Source: Adineta steineri
Lineage: Eukaryota > Rotifera > Eurotatoria > Adinetida > Adinetidae
Reading direction: 5' to 3'
DNA length: 64,000 nucleotides
Assembly: GCA_905250115.1 (NCBI GenBank)
Contig: CAJNOI010000293.1
Location: forward strand, 1 to 64,000
The notes under the pieces were generated by a model, which saw only the letters and a program-made list of their open reading frames with translations, was not told the DNA's origin and did no database searches. Of this stretch, positions 23,888 to 35,729 are shown in pieces. Within the stretch, counting starts at the first letter, position 1, and every line of letters starts with the position of its first letter. The translations under genes were made by a program, and so were the position numbers.

Positions 23888-24269
23888 GAATACAAAATTG
23901 ATAAGTTGGTCATGAAGATGAGATAGAAATATGTGTTTGAGATATATTACTTGGATAATAATATTTTCATTAAGTGTTATTTCTTTAATATAATATGTAC
24001 AAAGAACTTTACCGGTGATGAAAACTTTCTTAATATTGTATACTTCTATGATATCATCAGATGATATTATTGAAATTTATTTGTATCAATAAAAACTCGT
24101 TGTATTTTATTTATTTATCATATTACAAAAAAAATGAAATTAACAACAACTCGTGAAATAGTGAAGATATATTGAAAACAAACTTTCATAACATTCAAGA
24201 TGATAATAATAATACACATAAAGTAGAAAATTTTATTAAATTTTATGCAAAACAGAAAATAACTGAACT

Positions 24270-25577
24270 TTATTTTGGTCTTCGTCGAACAGCATTTGTC
24301 ATACAATGAACACCACCACCACCTTCTAATAAACCTTCAAAAGGTATGAGACCTACTCGACACATATTATTGTGACTCATACAAGTAACAATACCTTTGT
24401 CAGCATCACTACCAGCATACGTAACAACATGACAATCATCAATAACAACAACATTATGTCGACATTGTCGTTGTTCATCAATCGATGTTTGTTCGTCTTT
24501 TGCATCATAAAATATTAAATCAGGATTATTAAGAAGTTTTCGAAGAGTTTGTCGAACATTACAACCATGTGATATCCATTTTGGTTTTAAACATGTATTT
24601 TGATGAGAATATTGATTTTCTACAGTATATATTTGCATAGTTTCAGCTAATAGACCATGTAATGTAAATGCATGTTTACCAACTGAACTAAGAATAGTAT
24701 CTAGATGCATGTAACATCGTTCAGGTGGTATCATAATAACAATAACTTGATGAAAAAGGCCTGTTCGAGTAAGTGCTTCAATGCCAGTTCGATTTGTTCT
24801 TTCACTACAACCAATAAGTAGAATACCATCACCAAGATAAGCAACATCACCACCTTCGATTGTTGGAATTTCTTTATCATTTTCATCAATATTTTTTTGC
24901 CATTCGATAATTTCTAATCCACAATTTGATAAATGTGGATGATATTGAAAAATAATATGTAATAGAAGTGGTTCATTTATTCTTGTTGGTTTATTCATTT
25001 GCCAAATAAAAACATGATTATCAATAATTGAAAATTCATCACGCATAAATAAAAGATTAGGTAATGGTGGAATGAGATATTCATTCGTTGAATTATTTAT
25101 TGTAAGAAGAATTTGAGTATAATCAGATGTGCCTAATTCATCTTGTGAATAAGCAACACCAACAATAATATCTTCGGTTAATTGTTCAGGTGTTCGATGA
25201 AGCAACCATTGTTGAAGAGCCAATAAAGATTGTTGTTGATTATTATGATTGAAATGAGAATTAGTAAGAATACCATGAATCAATTGAGAACGTGCTTGAT
25301 CACTTGAAATAAGTGTTTGACGAAGAAGATCTGCTAGATAAAGTACATGTATTCCATGATCACGTAAATATTGTGAAAAAATATCATGAGACTGATGTGT
25401 TTGAACAATATTAGGAAGAGCATTAAAAAGAAAATGATGATAATTTTCTTTTGTTAATCGAAGAAGTTCTTTGCCTGGTCGATGCATAAGAACAATGTCT
25501 AATTTACCACATTCTGAATAAACACCAACACCAAATTCATCCAGAATATCTTTAATTTTTGAAGTAGATATATTCAT
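24270..25577 (-). CDS. arcA-like: Arginine deiminase, bacterial type, intronless
   Basis: This 435-residue enzyme is predicted to hydrolyse L-arginine to L-citrulline and ammonia. All family signatures are visible: LDIVLMHRPGKEL near the start, NLLFMRDEF (Asp180), IEGGDVAYLGDG (Glu241, Asp244), CYMHLDT (His291, Asp293) and the terminal GGGGVHCMT with nucleophile Cys425. The length is close to the roughly 410 residues of bacterial ArcA. It is one exon, unlike several spliced neighbours. Arginine deiminase is typical of bacteria and some protists and is not a standard animal enzyme (animals have peptidylarginine deiminases). Old bacterial transfer followed by A/T adaptation is therefore the likely origin. 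No carbamate kinase or ornithine transcarbamylase gene lies nearby. It looks catalytically intact. Confidence 0.93.
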   Translation of the reverse strand: MNISTSKIKDILDEFGVGVYSECGKLDIVLMHRPGKELLRLTKENYHHFLFNALPNIVQTHQSHDIFSQYLRDHGIHVLYLADLLRQTLISSDQARSQLIHGILTNSHFNHNNQQQSLLALQQWLLHRTPEQLTEDIIVGVAYSQDELGTSDYTQILLTINNSTNEYLIPPLPNLLFMRDEFSIIDNHVFIWQMNKPTRINEPLLLHIIFQYHPHLSNCGLEIIEWQKNIDENDKEIPTIEGGDVAYLGDGILLIGCSERTNRTGIEALTRTGLFHQVIVIMIPPERCYMHLDTILSSVGKHAFTLHGLLAETMQIYTVENQYSHQNTCLKPKWISHGCNVRQTLRKLLNNPDLIFYDAKDEQTSIDEQRQCRHNVVVIDDCHVVTYAGSDADKGIVTCMSHNNMCRVGLIPFEGLLEGGGGVHCMTNAVRRRPK

Positions 25578-26862
25578 TTTATTAGTAAAACTGAATGGTT
25601 GAGAATTTCTATAAAAAGATAAAATTATTGTCTTTTAAAATGAATATAAAGCGTATTTACATACTATTTTCGCATCATTAATCACATAATAATATAGTTT
25701 TCGAGTTAAACGTGGTAGATAAGTGTATTTATTTTTCGTTTATGCAGCATACAATGAGTGAGAAAAACCTTTTGTTTTGTATTTACGTTTGTATGTAACG
25801 AATGGCGTATAATAAATAGACCTCTTATTCTCTTATTTCTATTACGATAGTATTAATATGTGAAAGACAAAGATTTTTTTTAAAGTAGTCTCTTTCAATT
25901 CTGTATAGTTTTGTCAGTTTCAGCTGATCAAACTAAGATTGATTAGTTCATTATTAATGACGAAATAGATTAGTCTGAAAATCTTCTTGTACATTAGATT
26001 TTCTAGAGCTTTTTTTCTCTGATCATTTTGGTAAAACAAGTTTTGAATTTCATTGAGAAGACTATACAAAATGACTTGAACTACAGTTATTTTTGATAAG
26101 TAATTGTAAAAAGTCGATTGACATATTTCAAAATGGTAATATATGATACAGTAGATTTTGTGGAACAAATTTTTCTTTACAAAAGCGTATATTATTCTAT
26201 ATTTCTGTACTATAGCTATTTTGAAATGTGCTAATATTAATAAGTCTTAATTTGATCAATTGAAACGGGTAAGATCAATATTATCGAAATACAAGTAAAG
26301 CGATGATCGATCTATTGACTATGACTCATCCTTTATTTGTTCTTTATATTCTTGTGATTTGATATATTAACAAATTGAAAAAGTCTGATTTATAACGATA
26401 ATACAATACTAAAGAATAATTAGATGTTTGTTCTTTTAAGAAAAAAATATGTTGTAATATATTGCTAGTGACTTTATAGGTTATTTACTTACGTGATTCA
26501 TATTTTTATTATTTAATATCCGATAAATAAACTATCAGTATCGATATAATTTACATTAATAATGATTATATATTTTTGCTTCCAGTCTGGTTTATGAATG
26601 AGATATTCATGAAACAGATTCATCTGATCAGTTTCCTGTAACTATTCTTAGCTTATTTCACGTTGGGAACACGTTTTTAATGATTTAATAGGAAAAGTTT
26701 TTTTAAAGTTTCTTTTCGAATAGACAATTGTGTAAATATCATCCACATTTTTTATTTTCCAATCAATATCAAACAAGAAAAAATATTCATCATAAAAGAA
26801 TAAATCTATCATGTGTAAAAATATTTTTTATTTGCATAATAACGACGCATTCAACGAAATTT
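25578..26862. other. Intergenic between deiminase and UNC-93-like gene
   Basis: About 1.3 kb, A/T-rich. No gene, repeat or foldback was seen. An 82-codon minus-strand frame at 25920-26168 is unrecognised. Confidence 0.5.
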
Positions 26863-29376
26863 TTAGCATTGATCTGATGATACTACATGTTTCGAAGGAC
26901 CCAATACTATCTTGTTAAGAACAAAGATTTGTTGATCATCATCATTTGTTGAAGTTCTGCGCTGTTTAATTGCAATAATAATATAAGATAACATAGCTAA
27001 TGTAACATAAACAAGTTCAAGAATAATTTGGGTACGAATACGCAATTTGGATATATAAAGAAAAACGATGACAGCTCCAGAATTCTGAGCACATGTTAGC
27101 AATGAATAAGCCTCTGTTATCTTGTTTGGTAACATCGAATTGTACAAAGCTACAAGAAAAAAGGATGAATCAATATTTGTTTCATCATTGAAAAACAATG
27201 CGCATGATCATTCATTCAATCAATAAGATATTGATCAATAACTGTTGAAAAAAATAACAAAACATCATTATTTGATAGAGAAGAGTCTTAGGTTCACCTG
27301 TGAGTGTTTTGTGTATTGCTTGAGAATAGATTTCGTCAAAGAAATTTTAGAGATGTGTAGAACAAAAATTTTTGCAATATATTTCCAGAAAACTTTCGTA
27401 GACTTTGTGAACATATGAATGTTGTTCACTTCTTTTCAGAGCATACGATTTTTCTGATTTCTTTTATTCCACTTTCCAGTATAGATTCTTTTAAAATCTA
27501 TGATTTATGCATGAATACGTTGCATGTTGGAATCATATTCGTATGATGGAATCTTTAGTTTGTATTTCAAATACTATAATCATCAAAAGAAATTAAAATC
27601 CTGTGTCAGACCTGTTATAAATGGTGTGGTAAGTGCATCTGAAATACTTGATAAAAATGGAATGATAAATAACACATATGTTTGTGAGACTGTTGGCTTC
27701 CATACAAGCATAATAATATATATTGTATAGCTTAATAATGCTGCGATTAGAAAGCATATTGGTCGACTGTATTTTAATTTGACTATATAAGCGACAACGA
27801 TCGAAGTGATAGTGGCTGCAATGCCATATATTGTCATAATTAGACCTAGAAATAATATCATTGACTATGAGATAAAATATGTGAAAGTATCATTCATACA
27901 TACCGACATATTGAACACCAATTGTACATGTAATAAAACTCTATAGAAAACAAAGTTTGAATTTAGAAGAAATATGTCACATGAATACAACACAAATAAT
28001 CAAAGGTTTTCATGTGTATTCTAAGGATTGTAACGAAAATGATGGATATTTCGGTTAATTATGTTGGATTCTTTTCTAATAAGTAAAGTCAAGTCAAAAA
28101 AGTATAGTGCTATTTCTATCTCTGATCTATTGTTCTACAGAATTCTCAAATCAACATTCTCTCAATTGCATTTCAAATGAAAGAGATGATCGGATGCTTT
28201 CGTATATGTAGCGTTATTTATAAAAAATAAAATTGATTCAGAGTTTTTCATTCTAAAATTTTCATCAACTTACGCTTGATAAAGCTCCCATAAAGAATAT
28301 TTGTGCAGAAACTGACCAAAATCCAAGTGGTATGAGTAGAAGATTATTTGGATTTATAGCAGTTTTGAGTGTTGACAATGTATGATTAAGTGATTCTCGT
28401 AATAATCCTTGAGAATCATCCTCTTCTACAATAAAATAATATCTTCGTTGATCATGTCAAATATATCACAGGTATAGTTACTTTTATTGTCACGTCTCTG
28501 AACAAGAATAATGATGGTCAATACTATTGACACAAAGATAATACCACTAAATATACTATAAAGAATGTAAATCTAAAGAACAAGCATTTCATCAATATTC
28601 TAATAAAATAAATCGTTTTTTTATGATAATCTACCGTTTTCTGAGATATACGATGATTATCATTTTGCATTTGATGTTCATTTATTAAGTAATCAGCTCC
28701 ACATTGTGTAAAATTGGTATTTGTAGTTTTTGGAGTATTTCGTAAGACTAAATATGATATGAGATTACCCCATATTTGAGCTGCAATAAATAATACCACT
28801 GTAAAAATATGCTTAAATTATGCAATATAATATGAAACGAACCTGATTGATATGCAGCAAGAAAGATACCAAAATATTTTCTAGTTTTTATCTCAGCATC
28901 ATCATTCTCACTTTCATCATTTGCAAGTACAGTCACGTAAGAACTTTGAGCCATGGACATACAAGCTCGAAGACTTCCACATATGATTGCAGCTAAAAAG
29001 GACTATTTATCACAATATTTCAATTGAGATCGATGTTTTACTTACTTGAATACATTAACCATTGTTTAGGATACATATTAGATGCAACATATACCATTAT
29101 ACCGAATTGTCCACCAACAATTGCCCATTTATAACCAAAAATATATCCAAGTGGGGTTGTAAATAGAAGACATGTAACTAAAGAAGCAGCACCTGCAATT
29201 GCTACTGAATTGAGACCAACATCTTTATCTGTATTGATGCTCGATTGAAGACTGCTGACAGCTTGGAGTGAGGTAAATGCACAGATGTAAGCGAAACAGA
29301 TCATTCCAAAATTCCGTTTTGTACCACCTCTTTTATCTTTTTTGTTTGCACTTTTATGTTGTACCTTTTCAGTCAT
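26863..29376 (-). CDS. unc-93-like: UNC-93-like major-facilitator protein, 8 exons
   Basis: Proposed exons on the minus strand are 29376-29046, 28992-28843, 28798-28635, 28572-28482, 28425-28274, 27940-27904, 27845-27612 and 27149-26863. All have GT/AG borders and the frame is kept throughout, giving 481 residues, close to UNC93A length. Exon 1 shows the family start: RNFGMICFAYICAFTSLQAV, SSINTDKDVGLNSVAI and the TM segment TTPLGYIFGYKWAIVGGQ. Exon 2 has SYVTVLAN and RKYFGIFLAAYQSG, and exon 3 AAQIWGNLISYLVL, both typical of UNC-93. Later exons supply further membrane segments. UNC-93 proteins regulate two-pore potassium channels or traffic innate immune receptors; the role here is unknown. 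Most introns are about 44-62 bases, with two longer ones (333 and 462). Confidence 0.88.
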
Positions 29377-31473
29377 TTTTTACTTGAAATTGGAGTGAAC
29401 AGATATGATTGTATTTGTATGAGAAACAAAGATTTCAAAAAAGTATGTATACTATATCAAAACTGATGAGAAAATGATAACTCAAGACAAAGAGAGAAAT
29501 ATTTTGACTATTATATTCATGTCTTTCGATGCATAGGTAAAAATAACTTTCATGAATAGGCACATCTTGTTTTTGTTAATAGTATTACATGTGTTTATTG
29601 TCTTACCTGTGTACAATTGTCTTATCTAATACGGTTAAAATATTGACAACAATTATGTGATAAAAGACAATAGAACCAATCCTTTTACGTATTTATCATA
29701 AACAAAATACAATACAACACATGTATGAGTTAAGGATGAAGAAGAGATATCGAATTTTATCCTACACATACTTTCTACTTTATATTGTGAATAAGAAGAA
29801 AAAGTGTATTTATGTAATGCTTTTTTACTGATTGACATTTCTCCCTTTTTTTTCAAAAGTACAGAAGTACGTATTGTTACTCTTGTAGTATTAAAATTTA
29901 TTTAGTAGAGAATTCTATTATTATTTATATAAAGAAATGAATAGATGAGAGATGCATCAATTATTCTTTCTCTCTCTATAATGATAAAAACTGAAATATT
30001 ACATCTTTGTATTGAATTATAAAATGCAGTCAACATATTTTTCTCAATAATTATGTTGATTATAGTATTTTCTATGACATATTTATTGTTTTAATTTTAT
30101 TCTACATATTCATCTTACTTTGATCTATGACTTGTGTTTTTTCATGAATGCAATAATATTTTCTCTGAGTAAGTGAAGTATTCTTTATTGTTGATTAATG
30201 AATTACACATGAATATTTTTTAAACAACAAGATGTTAAATTACTTTATTTCTTCATTTCTTACTACTATAAATGATTGGCTTAGTTTTATCTCTAATGTA
30301 ATACATTTAAATAACAATATTATTGAGACATATACTTGAATTTATGATAACGATCATAAGAGTGTATTTGTTACTTTTATATTAATTCATACACATATTG
30401 ATGTTCATTCTATTTACCAACAATTGAGTTTATATTTTATCAAAAACAAATATTAAGAATTAAACGAAAAGATGCGTCAGTTTGATAGATTTTTTTCTTT
30501 TGATTGAAGAAAAAGAGAAAATAGGGATAAGTGATAAATACGATATTTGGTAATAAATTATAAATAAGATAAACTTGATTTATTAGAAAAATCATGAAAG
30601 AATAATTTAAATCAATGAGATATTCTAATAATGATAAGATATAACATGATATTTATAATACGTACATATATCTCTATAAAAGAAAGATTTAAAATATCGA
30701 TTTGAATGTTGTAAAACTATTTTTATTTTATCTTATTTAAACACGAAGATAGATAGATAGAACGAATAAGAATGCCGTATTTTTAATTTGAAAGTATTAA
30801 TGTTAGAATAGATAAATTAGTAACTATTAAAAACTTCATATTATTGAATTTTGTTTTTTTCTGATCATTCTCTCTTTTCAATGATTAACTCATCATCATA
30901 ATACAGTAAGACTTAGCCTTGATACATATTTACATGTATAGTAAGATAAGTAACTGTACAAATCAATATTGACGTCAAATATAAAATATGTCCTTGATTG
31001 AAAGGAAAGATAAAATAAAATACGTTTTATATATGTGTTAGAAATAGTCGCACAACGTGAGAAATCTCCGTTTTATATAAAAGTGGTCATTACTTTTTTT
31101 TATCAACACATTTCATCTTTTACGTATGTATATGTATCAAAAAAAATTTCGTCTATTATACTCGTATGACATATGGATAAATACAAAATATATATTTCTC
31201 CATCGCAATGCATTGTCAATCTAATTTATTAAAACCAGAGGATCGAGCGAAGTGTCATATTATATAAATCAATTGAGTTACTTGCTTATGAATAAAAATA
31301 AGTTAATTATTACTCTTACTGACAAAACAAAATATATTATAATCGATATGATATTTTTCTCGTATTCTAGAGCGGTTATTATAGTCACAAAAAATATTCA
31401 ATGATAGTAAAGAAATTTTCTAAGGAGTATAAAAATAAATTATTATCTTATTTTATTTATAAAAAGAAAATTT
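29377..31473. other. Intergenic, very AT-rich
   Basis: About 2.1 kb without a supported gene. It contains a perfect TGACGTCA palindrome near 30970 (a CRE-like octamer), whose function is unknown. No foldbacks. Confidence 0.5.
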
Positions 31474-32208
31474 TTATCTCATTTTTATGTCTTTGTATTT
31501 ATAAATTCCATCAACAATATTTGAATCAAGAAAAGTTCCAAATAATTGATCCCAAAATATAAATAAATCTGAAAAATTCTTATTTGGATGTATATGATGT
31601 ACATGATGTTCACGTGATCCAACTAATTTTAATAAACGATAGAGTTTTGTATTCTCCCATGGATGATCATAATTACTATGACATAATCGTTTTATTAATG
31701 ATGATATTACTAAAAATAAACAATGATCCCAAAATGAACCTGGAATAAAACCCATTAATATCCATCCTAAATGACTACTTAATAATAATTCACCCATAGA
31801 TGAATATGCTGAACTAGTTAATGTTGGTATACGTAATTGATGATGTTTTAAATGATCAAAAATTCGACCAGATAATGAATGTTGATATTTATGAAGCATC
31901 GTTCCTATACCATCAGATAAAACCATTTTTAATATAAACGATATTAATGATATAGAATTCATATTAAACATTGTTTTATGATGTATATTGAAATACCATA
32001 CAGAAGAACGTATTGTAAAATGTATTATTGTATGTGATGTTACAGAAGCTTTTTTTAATTCAATACCTTGAGATTTACGTTTTTGTATTTCACGTCTGTA
32101 TGGTTTAGATTTTGTTAAATAATCATAGAGATTTATACCATAATATGGTATAGTCATTACAAGTATTTCAATTGCGAAATAGATATACCATGGATATTGA
32201 GTTGTCAT
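31474..32208 (-). CDS. Fatty acid hydroxylase / sterol desaturase family protein
   Basis: This 244-residue membrane-bound di-iron oxygenase has the His clusters of the family: HKYQH (His106, His110), HLKHH (119-123), HSNYDH (177-182) and REHHVHHIHPNKNFSD (201-207). Hydrophobic segments near 8-26, 85-104 and 140-172 would place the active site on the cytosolic face of the ER. The GSREHHVHH and WDQLFGTF wording is typical of the C-4 sterol oxidase/alkane-hydroxylase-like branch rather than FA2H, which carries a cytochrome b5 domain absent here. The substrate is not determinable. It has one exon and an intact frame. Confidence 0.85.
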   Translation of the reverse strand: MTTQYPWYIYFAIEILVMTIPYYGINLYDYLTKSKPYRREIQKRKSQGIELKKASVTSHTIIHFTIRSSVWYFNIHHKTMFNMNSISLISFILKMVLSDGIGTMLHKYQHSLSGRIFDHLKHHQLRIPTLTSSAYSSMGELLLSSHLGWILMGFIPGSFWDHCLFLVISSLIKRLCHSNYDHPWENTKLYRLLKLVGSREHHVHHIHPNKNFSDLFIFWDQLFGTFLDSNIVDGIYKYKDIKMR

Positions 32209-32553
32209 TTTTTTGGTTGAAAAAATTTTAAAATGAAAAAATAATTATTTAATATTCTATTTATTTAGTGATGTTTGTCTGTTTTTTTCAGTTCGTTTGT
32301 AGATAAGAAAAATATGGTACGATTATCATGTGTCTAGATAACTATGCAAAAGTGTAATATGGTCCTATTATTATATAATTTTGAGATAGTAATAAAAAAA
32401 AATATCGTTTAATTTTAACTAACTAATAATGTTCTAGCTTATCATCGATTTTCTTGGTAAGTAGAAAAGAACTACATTAAAATCGATAGATTACATATCG
32501 AAGTATTTTTTTGAAACAAATTGCGCAGAATTTCTCTCATCATAAAATTGTTC

Positions 32554-32736
32554 ATGTCTTCATCGAAATCTTCAATCGATTTAACCCCTCGTGTGCTACC
32601 TTATGAGAACCTGAGAGTCAAAAAAAGCGTGGTGAGTCTTCTCGGACCTCGACTGAAAAGAAAATTACAAAGTGTAATAATAAGTTATCTTATCAACGAT
32701 GTAGCATTTATTCAAATAAATCCATTATATAGATAA
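32554..32736 (+). CDS. Possible small protein, unrecognised
   Basis: An ATG at 32554 begins MSSSKSSIDLTPRVLPYENL, about 60 residues to a stop. The interval is noticeably GC-richer than the A/T-rich DNA around it, and it is divergent from the hydroxylase gene. A GTGAGT inside could be a splice donor, so this may be a first exon. There is no homology clue. Confidence 0.25.
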   Translation: MSSSKSSIDLTPRVLPYENLRVKKSVVSLLGPRLKRKLQSVIISYLINDVAFIQINPLYR

Positions 32737-32825
32737 CTTTATATATAAAAAAAAAAGAACTCGGTCAGATTTATTAGTTTTCAAATGAAATTTATTTATT
32801 ATTAATAAATATGTATATGTCAACG

Positions 32826-33779
32826 TTATAAATCAATTCGTGTATGGTTTTTTCTATGAATTTTTTGATGAAGTTTTGCTTTACCATATTCCGTTAAATT
32901 ACAATCACTAATCCAAAGTTTTTTTAATGTATCATTATGTTCAAATATTTCAACAAGATAATCAATACATTTATCTGTTAGAAATAAATTTGTTGAAAGT
33001 GATAATTGTTTTAATGTTTTATTATGATATGCTAATACTCTTGCTAATTGTTGAACACCTTTATTTGTAATTTCATTATTTGATAACCATAATTCAGTTA
33101 TTGTTTGATTTGTTCGAAGCATATCAGATATATATTTAATTCCATCATCAGATATACCATTTTTACTAAGATAAAGAATTTGAAGAGATGAATTATGTTT
33201 TGGTAGAAGTGCTCGAGTTAATGAATAGACACCAGCATCAGATATTTGATTAAATGAGAGATCAAGACTTTTTAATGTTGAATTATTTATTAAACTTGAT
33301 GCTAATGTTGATATACCTTCGGATTTTATATGATTTCCATATAACCAAAGATCCGTACATTTTTTTTCATTTATTAATTTATTGGTTACAATTAACATAT
33401 CACGATCGACTATGTCACAATAAGATAAATCAACATGTAATTTTGATTGACATTGTTCGATTTTTTCTTGAAGTTTAGCATTGTGATAAACTCCAACTAC
33501 CATATTTCTATTGTTGATTGTGTTTGATATTGGTAATATAGGCTTTTTAGGTTGATGTAATCGAACTAATATCGATTGAGAATGTAAAACTATTGGTGGA
33601 ACATAATTTAATCGAGGAGAATTATTGACTTTAATTTCAAGTTGTACTCGTTTAATCGAAGGACTACGTTTGAGTTTTGCATTCGATACAAAATTTTCTT
33701 CAAAATTGTCAGTTGAAATCTTTCGATTGACAATTCTAGTATTATTGGAAATTGCTCTGGCAGTTGCACGTCTAGACAT
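32826..33779 (-). CDS. Leucine-rich repeat protein, RNase-inhibitor type
   Basis: This 317-residue, single-exon protein has a basic, Ser/Asn-rich N-terminus of about 105 residues that looks unstructured (MSRRATARAISNNTR). It is followed by about six RI-type repeats of 28-29 residues, for example NSTLKSLDLSFNQISDAGV, NQTITELWLSNNEITNKGV and NDTLKKLWISDCNLTEYGK. There is no NACHT, F-box or TM segment, so it is probably a cytosolic interaction protein. RI-type repeats of this wording resemble the tails of NLRC3-like proteins. The partner is unknown. Confidence 0.85.
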   Translation of the reverse strand: MSRRATARAISNNTRIVNRKISTDNFEENFVSNAKLKRSPSIKRVQLEIKVNNSPRLNYVPPIVLHSQSILVRLHQPKKPILPISNTINNRNMVVGVYHNAKLQEKIEQCQSKLHVDLSYCDIVDRDMLIVTNKLINEKKCTDLWLYGNHIKSEGISTLASSLINNSTLKSLDLSFNQISDAGVYSLTRALLPKHNSSLQILYLSKNGISDDGIKYISDMLRTNQTITELWLSNNEITNKGVQQLARVLAYHNKTLKQLSLSTNLFLTDKCIDYLVEIFEHNDTLKKLWISDCNLTEYGKAKLHQKIHRKNHTRIDL

Positions 33780-34920
33780 TTAACTTTAAAAAAACTAGAA
33801 ATATAAAAATTTAAAAAAAAAAGATTTTTTTTATTCATTTGGTATATGAAAGCTTTCAATATCAGTGGATCCTAGCAACGCTAAAATCTAGTGAAACGAT
33901 CAATCTTTAACTCTATATCCGTTTATAATGAAAGGTATGAGAAATGAATTATTAAATTAATCCTTTCCGGCCGACTATTCCCCCCACCCTACGACAAAGG
34001 GCTAACTAAGTTAATTTGAATTGCATAGATATTTTTGATATCTTTTTTTTTATATTCCACATCATACAATACTGATATAGTTTTTCTTTAAATGTTTTTC
34101 GATATACTTCTTTTGTATATATATGTAAATAAGTAGGTCTGAGAAAATTTTTGTAACTTAAATAAGTAGAAAATACGGCCTTGATAGGAATACTCTCGAA
34201 ATGAGAAAAATATTTTATATTCTATATGAAAATAATTTCAAATATTGTTATTATTTTTGTACTTACCTGTATTTCACGTGTTTGAAAAAACCACATAATC
34301 GAAATAATAACTGGCTGTATTAATTGTATTTTCTACATTTCTGCCCATCAGATAGACTAACGTAGAAAAAAAAAAAGAACGACAGATTATTTTTTATGAT
34401 ATGTATTATAACTATATAAATACCTCAAGGGTATATTTATTTTTTTTTTGATAATGAATAATAAATAGAAAACATGTTTACATTAAAGTTAAAACCTACT
34501 ATACGTTGTCGATATAATATTAATGATACGAAATTTTTCGAATTTATTCGTTTTCAATAGTATAGGAAGAGAAATGATAAATGTATAATGATAGTTAATG
34601 TCAAAACTTCGTAATAGTACTACTTTTATATAATGTAAGAACGAAATATTGCCAAAAATTCGTTTTATGATACTATAACAATTCTTATTGTGAATCATCA
34701 CATTTAACTGTTTATATAAGAAAGCTTTACAGGGTAAAATATAAACTCTTCAATTTTTTATCCACATTTTGTTTTTCAGGTGTGCTAATCAAAGTATCGA
34801 ATAGGCACCGCCCATTTGGTAGATAAAACAAGGACTCATTTGAAAAGTCCAGGTGAACATAATTTATCGATAACATCATAAATACACATTAAAAAATAAT
34901 TATTATTTTTTCAATATTAA
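33780..34920. other. Intergenic
   Basis: About 1.1 kb, mostly A/T-rich. A short C-rich patch near 33967-34008 (ccggccgactattccccccacc) stands out against its surroundings but matches nothing I know. Confidence 0.45.
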
Positions 34921-34929
34921 TATATATTT

Positions 34930-35720
34930 AATTGAAAATTCGTTTTTTCTTTTGCTATAGCTACAAGTATTTTCATAGTCGGTCGAGATAAACTATCTCC
35001 ATCTATATCAACTTGTATTAATATTTTATTGTATGTAAACATTTCAATAAGACAATCAATAATTAGAGAATTTTTAAATTTATATTTGTTTCATTAGAAA
35101 GTATTTGTGCAAAAATTTCTACACCATTATCATCAGTTTGAATACCAGTTAAATATAATTCTTCTAATGTATAATTGTTTTCTAAAGATTTAGCAATAGA
35201 TGATATATTTTAAAATGTTGTTCCTGGTATAAGTAATATTTATTAGTATCTATTGCTTTAATACAGTCAATAATAAATAATGTTCATCGATTTATATCTC
35301 CTGAACATATTTTGTATAATCAGATAATATAATTCCACGATAAATAGTAAGATTAATTGTTGGTCAACGTAATAATCCTGTTAGTATATGTTTAAGATAT
35401 AAAAGCCCATGATTTTAATATTTATCGATTTTCAGTACGTAATGTATCATTAAGTTTATAGAAAAATGGAGCTGTATATGAACGCCATTCCATTGTATAT
35501 AATACAATTGCAGTTGATTCCTCAATAGAAAGGTCATTCGTAAAATTTTTTGCATATGTTTTAGTAACTTTTACTTGAATATCAGGAATAAACGAAATAA
35601 AAGTGGTTCAGTAGCTTTTTCAAGTGAAACTAAAGGTTTCATATTAAATTCTGCGATAGGTATTAATATATTACATTGTTCTCGAACAGCATCATAAAAA
35701 TGATATTTTGTATTTTATGT
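34930..35720 (-). pseudogene. Fossil of an ADP-ribosyltransferase-domain / LRR protein
   Basis: On the minus strand, segments resemble the ADP-ribosyltransferase-type domain common in bdelloid multidomain proteins (FYDAVREQCNILIPIAEFN, then ESTAIVLYTMEWRSYTAPFF). They are followed by LRR-like wording. The copy is clearly broken, with several interruptions, and has drifted to high A/T content, so it looks old. It lies just upstream of the intact LRR gene at 32826-33779, which may be related by its repeats. Confidence 0.55.
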
Positions 35721-35729
35721 CAAACAATT

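Larger units (their letters stand above)
22404..24269. other. Intergenic with two foldback hairpins
   Basis: About 1.9 kb of mostly A/T-rich DNA between the transposon and the arginine deiminase gene. Only the foldbacks at 23725-23773 and 23834-23887 are recognised. Confidence 0.55.
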
